DNA of 64,000 bases, taken from contig NZ_ONZI01000001.1 of NCBI RefSeq assembly GCF_900312995.1, positions 620,001 through 684,000 on the forward strand. Direction: 5' to 3'. The first letter of the stretch is position 1, and every line of letters begins with the position of its first letter. The notes beneath the pieces are model-generated. The model saw only the letters and a program-made list of their open reading frames with translations, did not search any database and was not told the DNA's origin. This document shows positions 28,267-35,813 of the stretch, in pieces. The translations under genes were made by a program, and so were the position numbers. Source of the stretch: Kushneria phyllosphaerae. GTDB taxonomy: Bacteria; Pseudomonadota; Gammaproteobacteria; Pseudomonadales; Halomonadaceae.

Positions 28267-29006
28267 ACAGAGAAAGTTTTTCGAGTGATTACAATGTCAT
28301 TTTTGCCGTAAGTGAAGAAGAGAAAAAAAGAGTTTATTCGTTAAGACATGCTGTTTATTGCGAAGAACTGGGTTTTGAGCCCGTCAATATAAGAGAAGGC
28401 ATTGAAAAGGACGACTTCGACGAAAGATCGCTGCATTGCCTGATCGAAAGAAAGGATACTCAACAGGCCGTTGGCTGTGTCAGGCTTGTCCTGCCTTCTG
28501 GAGATAAAAATTCGGTCTTTTATCAAATGCCGCTTGAGAAAAAGTTTGCAGCCCTGCTTGAAGATAACGAACAACATCCGAATCTTTTAAAAAGACAGGA
28601 AGTTTGTGAAATATCCAGAGTAGCCATACTAAGTGATATCAGGCGAATCAGTAGTGCAAGGTCCCATGCAAGTGATGTTGCCGAGGCCATTAAAACGGCG
28701 TCGCTTTTAAAAGCAGGTCTGTTTTTATCTGTTCTGGCGTTGGGCAAAATATCCCGACGTCGATATGGTTTTGCGATGATGGAACCGTCTTTGGCAAGAC
28801 TTCTATCATACTCGGGCTTCAAGTTTTCGAGAGTCAGTCAATATCTGGACTTTAACGGTAAAAGAGCTATTTATTATAGCGACTGGCAAGAAGCAGTGGG
28901 AAAACTGCATCCTGAAATGTATGAATTGTACGAGTATATTGTTGAGTGCTTTAGCCTCAATATTGCCAATCATACCCGGGATATTGCAGAGATCGCCGAA
29001 TGGTAA
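28263..29006 (+). CDS. LuxI-fold N-acyltransferase (PEP-CTERM/exosortase-associated acyltransferase type)
   Basis: 247 residues. The pattern of acyl-homoserine-lactone synthases is recognisable: YSLRHAVYCEELGFE (R28, Y32, F38), EKDDFD (E48, D50, D53), AVGCVRLVLPS (R74) and EVCEISRVAI (E116, S118, R119). It resembles the PEP-CTERM/exosortase-associated and FeeM-like N-acyl amino acid synthases more than classical LuxI. No exosortase or PEP-CTERM protein is in the window. The product would be an N-acylated amino compound (inference). Translation is coupled to the GGDEF-EAL gene (ATGA overlap); GC is roughly 40-45% by eye, the lowest in the window. Confidence 0.82.
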   Translation: MNRESFSSDYNVIFAVSEEEKKRVYSLRHAVYCEELGFEPVNIREGIEKDDFDERSLHCLIERKDTQQAVGCVRLVLPSGDKNSVFYQMPLEKKFAALLEDNEQHPNLLKRQEVCEISRVAILSDIRRISSARSHASDVAEAIKTASLLKAGLFLSVLALGKISRRRYGFAMMEPSLARLLSYSGFKFSRVSQYLDFNGKRAIYYSDWQEAVGKLHPEMYELYEYIVECFSLNIANHTRDIAEIAEW

Positions 29007-29042
29007 AATGCCTGAGCCTGCCAGCCGGCGATCGATGAAACC

Positions 29043-30149
29043 CTAGCGCGTCAGAAAAAGATCCTTGTACTGATGTGGCTGCGAGCGCAGATACTGATTG
29101 GGCGCTGCCACCTGGGCACCCAGTGCCGCAGCGGCATGCCACGGCCAGCGCGGGTTGTACAGCATGGTACGGGCCAGCGCGATGGCGTCGGCATCTCCTG
29201 TCGCCACAATGGCTTCTGCCTGTTCCGGTTCGGTAATCATTCCTACCGCGATCGTTGGCATATCCACGACTTCACCGATGGCGCGCGCCAGCGGCACCTG
29301 ATAGCTCGGGCCTACCGGAATCTGCTGTTTTGAGGTCAGCCCGCCGCTTGATACATGGATAAAGCTGCAGCCTCTGGCATCAAGCTCGCGTGCCAGTGCC
29401 TGGCTCTCCTCGACACTCCAGCCGCCGTCTGCCCAGTCCGTGGCAGATATACGAACGCCGACCGGTCGTTCCTGCGGGAAGACCTCGCGAACGGCATCAA
29501 AGACCTCAAGCGTCAGACGCATGCGATTTTCTAGGCTGCCGCCGTATTCATCGCTGCGCTGGTTGGACAGCGGTGACAGAAACTGATGCAGCAAATAGCC
29601 GTGAGCGGCGTGAATCTCGATGGCTTCAATGCCCAGCCGCGCCGAGCGCTCGGCGGCGCGCTTGAACTGTTCGCGGAGATCACGAATCTCTTCGATGGAA
29701 AGTGCGTGTGGGGCGTTCTCCTCTTCGCTGTAGGCCATCTGTGAAGGGGCAACGGTCTGCCAGCCTTGCGACGCATCGGGCGCCAGTTGCGCACCGCCTT
29801 CCCAAGGAACATGGGTGGAGGCCTTGCGCCCGGCATGGCCAAGCTGGATGCCCAGCGGCATGTCTGAATGCGCCCGTACGGCGTCGAGCGTTTTTTTCAG
29901 AGCCTGTTCGTTGTCATCGTTCCAGAGTCCAAGATCATCCGGTGTGATGCGTCCTTCCGGCGAGACGGCCGTGGCTTCCAGAATCAGAAGGCCGGCTCCA
30001 GACAGCGCCAGATGCCCCAGGTGGATGGTGTGCCAGTCCGTGGCATTGCCATCGCGCGCCGAGTACTGACACATCGGTGCAATCACGATGCGATTGGAAA
30101 GCTCAAGCTGGCCGAACTTCAGGGGTTCAAAAAGACGGGGGGAGGGCAT
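29043..30149 (-). CDS. Old Yellow Enzyme family NADH:flavin oxidoreductase (YqjM/XenA type)
   Basis: 368 residues. The FMN TIM barrel shows RIVIAPMCQYSARDG with the regulatory Cys of the YqjM/XenA class, LGHAGRKAS, IEIHAAHGYLLHQFLSP (His and Tyr for substrate binding) and SNQRSDEYGGS. It reduces activated C=C bonds of enals, enones or nitro compounds with NAD(P)H. Monocistronic; ends 36 bases from the convergent acyltransferase gene. Confidence 0.92.
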   Translation of the reverse strand: MPSPRLFEPLKFGQLELSNRIVIAPMCQYSARDGNATDWHTIHLGHLALSGAGLLILEATAVSPEGRITPDDLGLWNDDNEQALKKTLDAVRAHSDMPLGIQLGHAGRKASTHVPWEGGAQLAPDASQGWQTVAPSQMAYSEEENAPHALSIEEIRDLREQFKRAAERSARLGIEAIEIHAAHGYLLHQFLSPLSNQRSDEYGGSLENRMRLTLEVFDAVREVFPQERPVGVRISATDWADGGWSVEESQALARELDARGCSFIHVSSGGLTSKQQIPVGPSYQVPLARAIGEVVDMPTIAVGMITEPEQAEAIVATGDADAIALARTMLYNPRWPWHAAAALGAQVAAPNQYLRSQPHQYKDLFLTR

Positions 30150-30336
30150 TGAAATACTCCTTGGGAGAAAGGTTCAGCAGAGGGCCGGAAGTCTGACACA
30201 GGCCAATTTTATTAGCACGCTATCAAAAAAGATAAGGGGCATCGAAAATTTTTTGCCTCTGTCAGGAACTCTTTTGCATGGGGTGACTCAAAGTCAGTGT
30301 TCCCTTGAATGATCCCTTGCAAGAAATATTCTTGTC

Positions 30337-30365
30337 GCCTGCCATCCCCTGGCAGGCTTTTTTTT
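30337..30365 (+). terminator. Orphan intrinsic terminator upstream of pgeF
   Basis: GCCTGCCA-TCCCC-TGGCAGGC followed by eight T. There is no plus-strand gene upstream within the divergent gap, so it ends either a small RNA or an attenuated pgeF leader. Confidence 0.75.
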
Positions 30366-30459
30366 GTCTGTTTTCTGCCTGGTGCCATGAGCCCGCTCTG
30401 TCATGAGCGCGTGGGCGTACACTCTGTTGTGGTCCAATCCCTGACCGTTGCACCATCTA

Positions 30460-30523
30460 ATCGTCGTGCTATCCGATCGTCGTACTGTGTGATCGTTGTA
30501 CTCTGTGATCGTCGTACTACGGG
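30460..30523 (+). repeat. Four tandem copies of a 16-base repeat
   Basis: Copies at 30460, 30476, 30492 and 30508 share ATCGTYGTRCT at their start; a degenerate fifth copy may precede them at 30444. The array ends 10 bases before the pgeF start codon. Confidence 0.85.
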
Positions 30524-30533
30524 AGCTTCCTTC

Positions 30534-31262
30534 ATGATTCAATCCGCGCTGCTGGCCGATATCTCGCCCATTGCGCACGCCTTCGGTCACCGCCAGAGCC
30601 TGACGCCCGAGGTGCTGTGTGATTTTGAATCGGCGCGGCCGCAAAAGCAGCAGGTGCATGGCACGCGCATTGTCACCGTTGATCAGCCGGCGCAGGCGTG
30701 TGGCCATGCTGACGGGTTTTTAACCGACCGGCCCGGTATTCCCGTCTCGATTGTGACGGCAGACTGCCTGCCGATTTTATTCGCCCACCGCAGCGGGACC
30801 TGTATCGGTGCCCTGCATGCCGGCTGGCGCGGTTTGCTGGACGGTATTATCGAGGCGATGCTGGCGCGCATTCAGGCGCAGCCCCGAGGCAACCTGTCCG
30901 AGTGGTTGGCCGTCGTGGGGCCGGCGGCCGGCGCGCATGCCTACGAAGTCAGTGAGACATTGATCGAGCAGTTCAGGGCGTCTCTACCGATACCGGCAGA
31001 GATCATGTCTCCTCTGCCACGCCATCTGGCGCTGGGGGCCATCGCCTGTCACAAGCTTGCCGCGGCAGGGGTGGGAGAGATCGAGCATATCGATCAGTGC
31101 ACGATCACGACGCTGGTCGACGGCAGTACCGGGCCGCTGGACGGTTCTGATCCGGACGCCTATCGGTTCCAGAGCCATCGACGCCATACGCTGACCCATC
31201 CTGACCCTGAGCAGCGCCCCAGGCTGCCCAATCAGCATTCCGGGCTCATCATTTTGCCCTGA
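30534..31262 (+). CDS. pgeF: Peptidoglycan editing factor PgeF (laccase-domain, YfiH)
   Basis: 242 residues from ATG 30534, with GGGAG nearby as ribosome site; the longer upstream reading runs through the tandem repeats and is rejected. The three zinc/active-site residues are seen in QQVHGTRIV, VTADCLPILF and ALHAGWRGLLDGI. PgeF removes wrongly incorporated L-serine from the peptidoglycan precursor. In many proteobacteria it follows rluD; here it stands alone. Confidence 0.9.
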   Translation: MIQSALLADISPIAHAFGHRQSLTPEVLCDFESARPQKQQVHGTRIVTVDQPAQACGHADGFLTDRPGIPVSIVTADCLPILFAHRSGTCIGALHAGWRGLLDGIIEAMLARIQAQPRGNLSEWLAVVGPAAGAHAYEVSETLIEQFRASLPIPAEIMSPLPRHLALGAIACHKLAAAGVGEIEHIDQCTITTLVDGSTGPLDGSDPDAYRFQSHRRHTLTHPDPEQRPRLPNQHSGLIILP

Positions 31263-31284
31263 GACACGTTGCATCAGGTTTCAG

Positions 31285-31300
31285 TGTTTCACGTGAAACC
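31285..31300. promoter_or_regulatory. parS: parS-like ParB binding site, 15 of 16 positions
   Basis: TGTTTCACGTGAAACC in the 50-base gap between the convergent pgeF and DUF924 genes; it differs from the perfect palindrome only at the last base. Confidence 0.8.
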
Positions 31301-31312
31301 ATGAAGGCGCGC

Positions 31313-31864
31313 TTAAAACGATGAACCGGGTGTGGTCAGAAAGGCAATTTCTTCGGGGGTACTGGTCCGGCCGAGAATATCGTTGCGATGCGGGTAGCGG
31401 CCAAAGCGCTCAAGAATCATCAGATGGCGGTGTTCTACTTCGAGGTGGCGTTCAAGTCCGGGCTGGCCGAAAAGTTGCGCGGCCTCCCGGTGGATGTGCA
31501 GGGATTCACTGTGCATCCAGGGCATGTAGAGGAAGGGACGTTGTGTCAGGGACAGGCGCTGGTCGCAGCCCTTGCGAACCGCTCCCTGGGCCAGCACCAG
31601 CGCCTGCGAATCATGGGAGAAGGCGCGCGGGTCATGGCGATAGACATTGCGAGAAAACTGGTCGATCACGATGATCTCGGCCAGGCGACCGCGATCGCTG
31701 TGACGCCAGTGAGACAGTTCGCCCTGACGCGCTGCCGCCAGCAGCGCACCAAAGCGTGTGGCAATGGTGCTGTCCAGAGCCTCATCGCGTCGAAACCATT
31801 GCCCGGGCGTCAGTTCCTCAAACCAGAATGCGAGAACCTCATCGCTGTCATGACGATGTGTCAT
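31313..31864 (-). CDS. DUF924 family protein
   Basis: 183 residues. Family motifs: VLAFWFEELTPGQWFRRD, VIDQFSRNVYRHDPRAFSHD and PFLYMPWMHSESL. The family has a TPR-like helical fold and no established function. Its start overlaps the end of the UbiH-type gene by 17 bases, so the two are cotranscribed. Confidence 0.88.
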   Translation of the reverse strand: MTHRHDSDEVLAFWFEELTPGQWFRRDEALDSTIATRFGALLAAARQGELSHWRHSDRGRLAEIIVIDQFSRNVYRHDPRAFSHDSQALVLAQGAVRKGCDQRLSLTQRPFLYMPWMHSESLHIHREAAQLFGQPGLERHLEVEHRHLMILERFGRYPHRNDILGRTSTPEEIAFLTTPGSSF

Positions 31865-33071
31865 GGTCCGAATGCCCCCTGCCGGTGGTCAGTGGCTGAC
31901 CCGTGGCCAGTGACATCATGAAGCGCTTGACCGGCCCCATGCGGTCGGCCCCTCTTAGCCCTCTTTCTGCCAGCGTGCGCAAGGGGGCAAACGGCAGGGT
32001 GAAAAGGTGATGCAGCTGCTCGACGCCGGTCAGCATGGCAGCATTACGCGGCCATTGGCGACGCTGGTAGCGGCTCAGCGCCTGGTCGTTGCCCGGATCA
32101 CTTTCATGCTCAAGGGCTTCGGCCAGCGAGACCACATCGGCCAGTCCCAGATTGATGCCCTGACCGGCCATCGGATGGATCACATGTGCTGCATCGCCAA
32201 TCAGCACAACGCGTTTGCCCGCGTATCTCTGAGCATGCAGCCGGCGGATCGGGAAACGCCCGCGCTCGATGATGGTGTCGATCTGCCCAAGACGCGTCGG
32301 GAACGCCTCGATGATGGCCGCGCGCAGCGTGTCATCACTCATGCTCATGCGCTTGTGAATCTGTCCCGGGCGGTCATACCAGATGAGCGACGCCTGTCGG
32401 TCATGCAAGGGCAGCAGGGCGACCGGGCCGCTGGGCGTAAAGATCTGCCAGGTGGTATGACCGGGTGAGCCGGTCAAACGCACATTGATGATCATGGCCT
32501 CCTGGGCGTAATCGCGCTGCTGGCTACTGATGCCGGCCAGATGGCGGACCTGAGAGCGTGCGCCGTCGGCGCCGATGATCAGATGGGTGTGAAGCGCCCG
32601 CCCGTCATCGAGCAGGCCATCCACATGGTCGTCATTATGATGAAATGACGACAGGCGCGCGTCACTGATCAGGGTGACCTGCGTCAGCGAAGCCAGGGTC
32701 TGCCACAGCGCTGCACGCAGGCGATCGTTTTCGACAAAGACCCCAAAGCGTGCCAGATCGATGTCCTCGGCGCTGAAACTCAACGCATCCGGCGCGTTGC
32801 GGCTGCCGGCTTCCAGCCGATTGAAATCGGTCAGAAAGCGCGCCGGCAGATGCGCCATGACGCCGGCATCTTCCAGCAGGGTCAATGCGGCACTGTTGAG
32901 CGAGGTGGTACGAAGCTGCAACGTCTCATCAGGCATTTCGGGGGTGCGGTCACCGTCGAGTACCGTGATGGTAAAGGCGGTGCGCTTCGCCAGTCGGGCG
33001 GCCATGGCCAGTCCTGCAATGCCGCCGCCGACAATGACGATGTCGGATGTGATCGTGCTGGTGTCTGTCAT
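31848..33071 (-). CDS. UbiH/UbiF/VisC-family FAD-dependent hydroxylase
   Basis: 407 residues. FAD-binding motifs: VIVGGGIAGLAMAARLA at the N-terminus, LIIGADGARSQVR in the middle and VLIGDAAHVIHPMAGQGINL near residue 285. These enzymes hydroxylate the ring of ubiquinone precursors. A second member, the better ubiH candidate by synteny, begins at 63156, so this one may act at another ring position (UbiF/UbiM-like). Followed directly by the DUF924 gene. Confidence 0.87.
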   Translation of the reverse strand: MTDTSTITSDIVIVGGGIAGLAMAARLAKRTAFTITVLDGDRTPEMPDETLQLRTTSLNSAALTLLEDAGVMAHLPARFLTDFNRLEAGSRNAPDALSFSAEDIDLARFGVFVENDRLRAALWQTLASLTQVTLISDARLSSFHHNDDHVDGLLDDGRALHTHLIIGADGARSQVRHLAGISSQQRDYAQEAMIINVRLTGSPGHTTWQIFTPSGPVALLPLHDRQASLIWYDRPGQIHKRMSMSDDTLRAAIIEAFPTRLGQIDTIIERGRFPIRRLHAQRYAGKRVVLIGDAAHVIHPMAGQGINLGLADVVSLAEALEHESDPGNDQALSRYQRRQWPRNAAMLTGVEQLHHLFTLPFAPLRTLAERGLRGADRMGPVKRFMMSLATGQPLTTGRGHSDHDTSS

Positions 33072-33168
33072 GGTTACGCCACCCGTGTGAACAATGCCGT
33101 GTAAAAGGAAGAGATCAGTATAAACGACGCCTGCCGACCTCGCGTGGACCGTGCGCGTCGGTGCCGCA

Positions 33169-33207
33169 GGCCGTTACCGATGGCCATTATTGACGGCCAT
33201 TACCGAC
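33169..33207. repeat. Three tandem copies of a 13-base repeat at the 3' end of gmhB
   Basis: Units GGCCGTTACCGAT, GGCCATTATTGAC and GGCCATTACCGAC are contiguous; the last one covers the gmhB stop codon. Confidence 0.7.
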
Positions 33208-33781
33208 GAGGCGCGGTCAGGGTCAGGTCATCGGAGAGCAGACGGTTGGCAAAGTCGAGCAGTGACTCGGTAATCACGACATCGTCGGGGCGGTCGAGCT
33301 GATCCAGATCCCCCCGGGTGATTTCTCCCTTGCCGGTCAGCACCAGCGCCGTTTTGCACCCCGCGGCCTGGCCGGCCTGCAAATCGCGCAGGCTGTCACC
33401 CACCATCCAGGCGTCATCAAGACACTCAAGCCGGCACAGGTCACGAATCTGGTACAAGAGCCCGGGTTTGGGCTTGCGGGTATCGCTGTCATCGTCCGGG
33501 CCGTGAGGGGAGTGCACCACATGCGTAATGTGCCCGCCGGCGGCCTCGACTTCATCATGCATCTTGTCATGCATGGCCTTAAGCGTGTCTTCCGTGAAGT
33601 AGCCCCGGGCGATGCCGGACTGATTGGTGGCCACCGCCAGCGTCCAGCCCGCCTGATGCAGGCGGGCAATGGCTTCCAGTGCCTGGGGGAAGGACAGCCA
33701 TTGCTCGGGGCTTTTGATGAACTCGATGGAATCCTCGTTAATCACGCCATCCCGGTCGAGAATAATCAGTCCTGCACTCAT
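33200..33781 (-). CDS. gmhB: D-glycero-beta-D-manno-heptose 1,7-bisphosphate phosphatase GmhB
   Basis: 193 residues from ATG 33781 (MSAGLIILDRDG). HAD motifs: ILDRDGVINEDS, VATNQSGIARGYF, RKPKPGLLYQI and WMVGDSLRDLQAG. It removes the 1-phosphate in ADP-heptose synthesis for the LPS inner core. The usual zinc-loop cysteines (as in CPHGPDDGCDCRKP-type sequences) are replaced: here the loop reads HSPHGPDDDSDTRKP, so zinc is probably not bound. The other heptose genes lie 11-20 kb away in this window. Confidence 0.9.
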   Translation of the reverse strand: MSAGLIILDRDGVINEDSIEFIKSPEQWLSFPQALEAIARLHQAGWTLAVATNQSGIARGYFTEDTLKAMHDKMHDEVEAAGGHITHVVHSPHGPDDDSDTRKPKPGLLYQIRDLCRLECLDDAWMVGDSLRDLQAGQAAGCKTALVLTGKGEITRGDLDQLDRPDDVVITESLLDFANRLLSDDLTLTAPRR

Positions 33782-33923
33782 GTCGGCGCTCTCTGCAGTG
33801 GTCCCCGAAATCGGGTTTTGAGGTGAAATGACGCCAGGTCCCGATGCTGCGTTCACAGTCGGTTTCTGGACGCCCTGCCATGACTACATTACATTGAATC
33901 AAATTCTTTTTTCGGAGTTCACC

Positions 33924-34391
33924 ATGAAAAAGCCTGTATCAATGCTCGGCGCGGCGCTCATTACGGCGAGCCTGGTGGCTGCACCGATGGCCATGGCAGG
34001 AAGCCAGAGCGCCTCGCAGGGCCAGCAGCAGGCACCGGCGCAGATGCAACAGCCCCAGCCTGTTGAGCCTGGTACCCTTTCCAAGCAGTACAAGGATGAC
34101 GAGCTGCGCTCGTTTCTGGACGTCAATCGCGACATGATTCCGGTCATCAAGGGCCTTTCCAGCAAGGACGTGAAAGACCAGCAGCAGGCGCAGTCGATGA
34201 TGCAGGAGTTCCAGAGCAAGACGGAAGACTCCCTCAAGCAGCATGACCTGTCCGTTCAGCAGTATCAGCAGATCGGCACCGACGCCTCACGCGATAAAGC
34301 GCTGGAAAAGCGTCTGATCAATATGGACCCCGAGCTCTACAAGCAGCTTCAGTCCATGCAGTCGCAGGCACAGCAGCAGCCGGCAAAGTAA
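33924..34391 (+). CDS. DUF4168 periplasmic protein
   Basis: 155 residues from ATG 33924, preceded by CGGAG. Signal peptide LGAALITASLVAAPMAMA, then a Gln-rich linker and the DUF4168 helical domain (YKDDELRSFLDVNRDMIPVI). The C-terminus is again Gln-rich. Function unknown; probably a small soluble periplasmic helical protein. Followed by a strong terminator; divergent from gmhB. Confidence 0.85.
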   Translation: MKKPVSMLGAALITASLVAAPMAMAGSQSASQGQQQAPAQMQQPQPVEPGTLSKQYKDDELRSFLDVNRDMIPVIKGLSSKDVKDQQQAQSMMQEFQSKTEDSLKQHDLSVQQYQQIGTDASRDKALEKRLINMDPELYKQLQSMQSQAQQQPAK

Positions 34392-34443
34392 TGCCGGGCG
34401 CCGAGGCGGCCAATACCGCCTTGGTTGCATTGGAAAATAAAAA

Positions 34444-34476
34444 GCCGGCCCGCCATTTGGCGGGCCGGCTTTTTTT
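34444..34476. terminator. Intrinsic terminator after the DUF4168 gene
   Basis: 11-base stem GCCGGCCCGCC / GGCGGGCCGGC, loop ATTT, followed by seven T; the A-run on the other side could also serve the MFS gene in the opposite direction. Confidence 0.9.
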
Positions 34477-34523
34477 GAGCCTGGCCCCGGCTTTTTTCAA
34501 GCCTGAATCAGATCATGACGAGA

Positions 34524-35720
34524 TCACACCGCCGTGCTGGTCTCATGTCGATGGCCGCGCCACCAGATCGCAAGCCCTACCAGACTTGTGAGCACTCCGA
34601 AGGCTGTGACCCCGGTCCAGCCGGTATGGCCGTAAAGCCAGGCCGACACCAGCGAGCCGGTGGCCCCGCCCAGAAAGTAGCTCACCATGTAGGCGGCATT
34701 GAGGCGGTTACGGGCGTCCGGGTCGATGCGATAGACCATGTTGAGATTGGTGATGTGCACCAGCTGCACGGCGATATCCAGCACCAGCACGCCAATGATG
34801 ATGGCCGCCAGGGAGTGCTCGGCCCGAAACAGCGGCAGCCAGCCCAGCAGCAGCAGGACAAGCCCTGCGGTAGTGGTCAGTCGTGCCCGGCCTCGATCGA
34901 CCTGGCGCCCGGCCCAGGGGGCGACCAGGGCACCGGCCGCGCCCAGAAGCCCCAGAAGGCCGATGGTGGCATCACTGAACTGCCAGGGTGGGTTTGACAG
35001 CAGAAAGGCGACCGGTGTCCAGAAGGCGGCAAACAGCATAAAGGTCAACGCGCCCAGCGCGGCGCGCAGGCGCAGTGCCGGATGCGTGGCCAGAAGTGTG
35101 CCCACCGAGCGAATCAATGCCGTATAGCCAAGCCCTGCATGGGTGCTGAGCCGGGGCAGGGCACGCCAGAGCAGCAGGGTGGTCACCAGCATCAGAACGG
35201 CGGCCACCATGTAGACCAGCCGCCAGTTGCCCAGTGTCGAAAGCGCTCCTGCGAAGGTGCGCGCCAGCAGGATGCCGATCAGAAGACCACTCATGACGGT
35301 GCCCACGGCGCGACCGCGCTGCTCTGGAGCGGCAAGCGTTGCCGCAAAGGGCACCAGCACCTGAGCGACCACCGAAAAAACGCCGGTAATGGCTGTGCCC
35401 AGCAGCAGTACGGCGAGATTGGTGGACAGTGCGCTGACCATCAGACCCGCAGTGGCCAGCAGCATCATGGTGACCACCAGCCGGCGCCGTTCGATCATGT
35501 CGCCCAGCGGTACCAACAGTAAAAGACCGGCGGCGTAGCCCAGCTGCGCGGTGGTCACAATAATGCCGGCCCCCGACCAGCTCAGATCGAGCTGTCGGGC
35601 AATGGTGTGCAAAAGGGGTTGGGCATAGTAGTTGCTGGCCACCGAGATGCCGGTGGCCACTGCCATCAAGAGCAGCAAGGGGGTGGGCAAACCCTTTGCG
35701 GTGTTATCCCGGGATGTCAC
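34524..35720 (-). CDS. MFS transporter, drug-efflux type
   Basis: 398 residues, 12 hydrophobic segments. The first helix reads VATGISVASNYYAQPLLHTI, typical of a group of 12-helix MFS exporters related to E. coli YgaY/YfhI-type proteins; GDMIERRRLVV is the loop motif A. Inner-membrane proton antiporter by family; substrate unknown. Not obviously linked to neighbours. Confidence 0.83.
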   Translation of the reverse strand: MTSRDNTAKGLPTPLLLLMAVATGISVASNYYAQPLLHTIARQLDLSWSGAGIIVTTAQLGYAAGLLLLVPLGDMIERRRLVVTMMLLATAGLMVSALSTNLAVLLLGTAITGVFSVVAQVLVPFAATLAAPEQRGRAVGTVMSGLLIGILLARTFAGALSTLGNWRLVYMVAAVLMLVTTLLLWRALPRLSTHAGLGYTALIRSVGTLLATHPALRLRAALGALTFMLFAAFWTPVAFLLSNPPWQFSDATIGLLGLLGAAGALVAPWAGRQVDRGRARLTTTAGLVLLLLGWLPLFRAEHSLAAIIIGVLVLDIAVQLVHITNLNMVYRIDPDARNRLNAAYMVSYFLGGATGSLVSAWLYGHTGWTGVTAFGVLTSLVGLAIWWRGHRHETSTAV

Positions 35721-35813
35721 GGCAAGCGCCTCTCTGGGTCAAGGCTGAACAGGAGTGGCGCAGTGTGAGCCGGTTTGAAGCCGGGCGCAAAAGAACAATA
35801 GGCGGCCGTGGGG

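Larger units (their letters stand above)
30150..30533. other. Long intergenic region between OYE and pgeF genes
   Basis: 384 bases between divergent genes. Contents in order: a 6-3-6 palindrome CAAGAA-ATA-TTCTTG (30320-30334), an intrinsic terminator on the plus strand with no gene in front of it (30337-30365), and four 16-base tandem repeats (30460-30523) just before the pgeF ribosome site. Confidence 0.6.

Noticed and set aside
30460..30523. CRISPR array
   Set aside because: The repeats are directly adjacent without spacers, and no cas genes are present; it is a simple tandem repeat.
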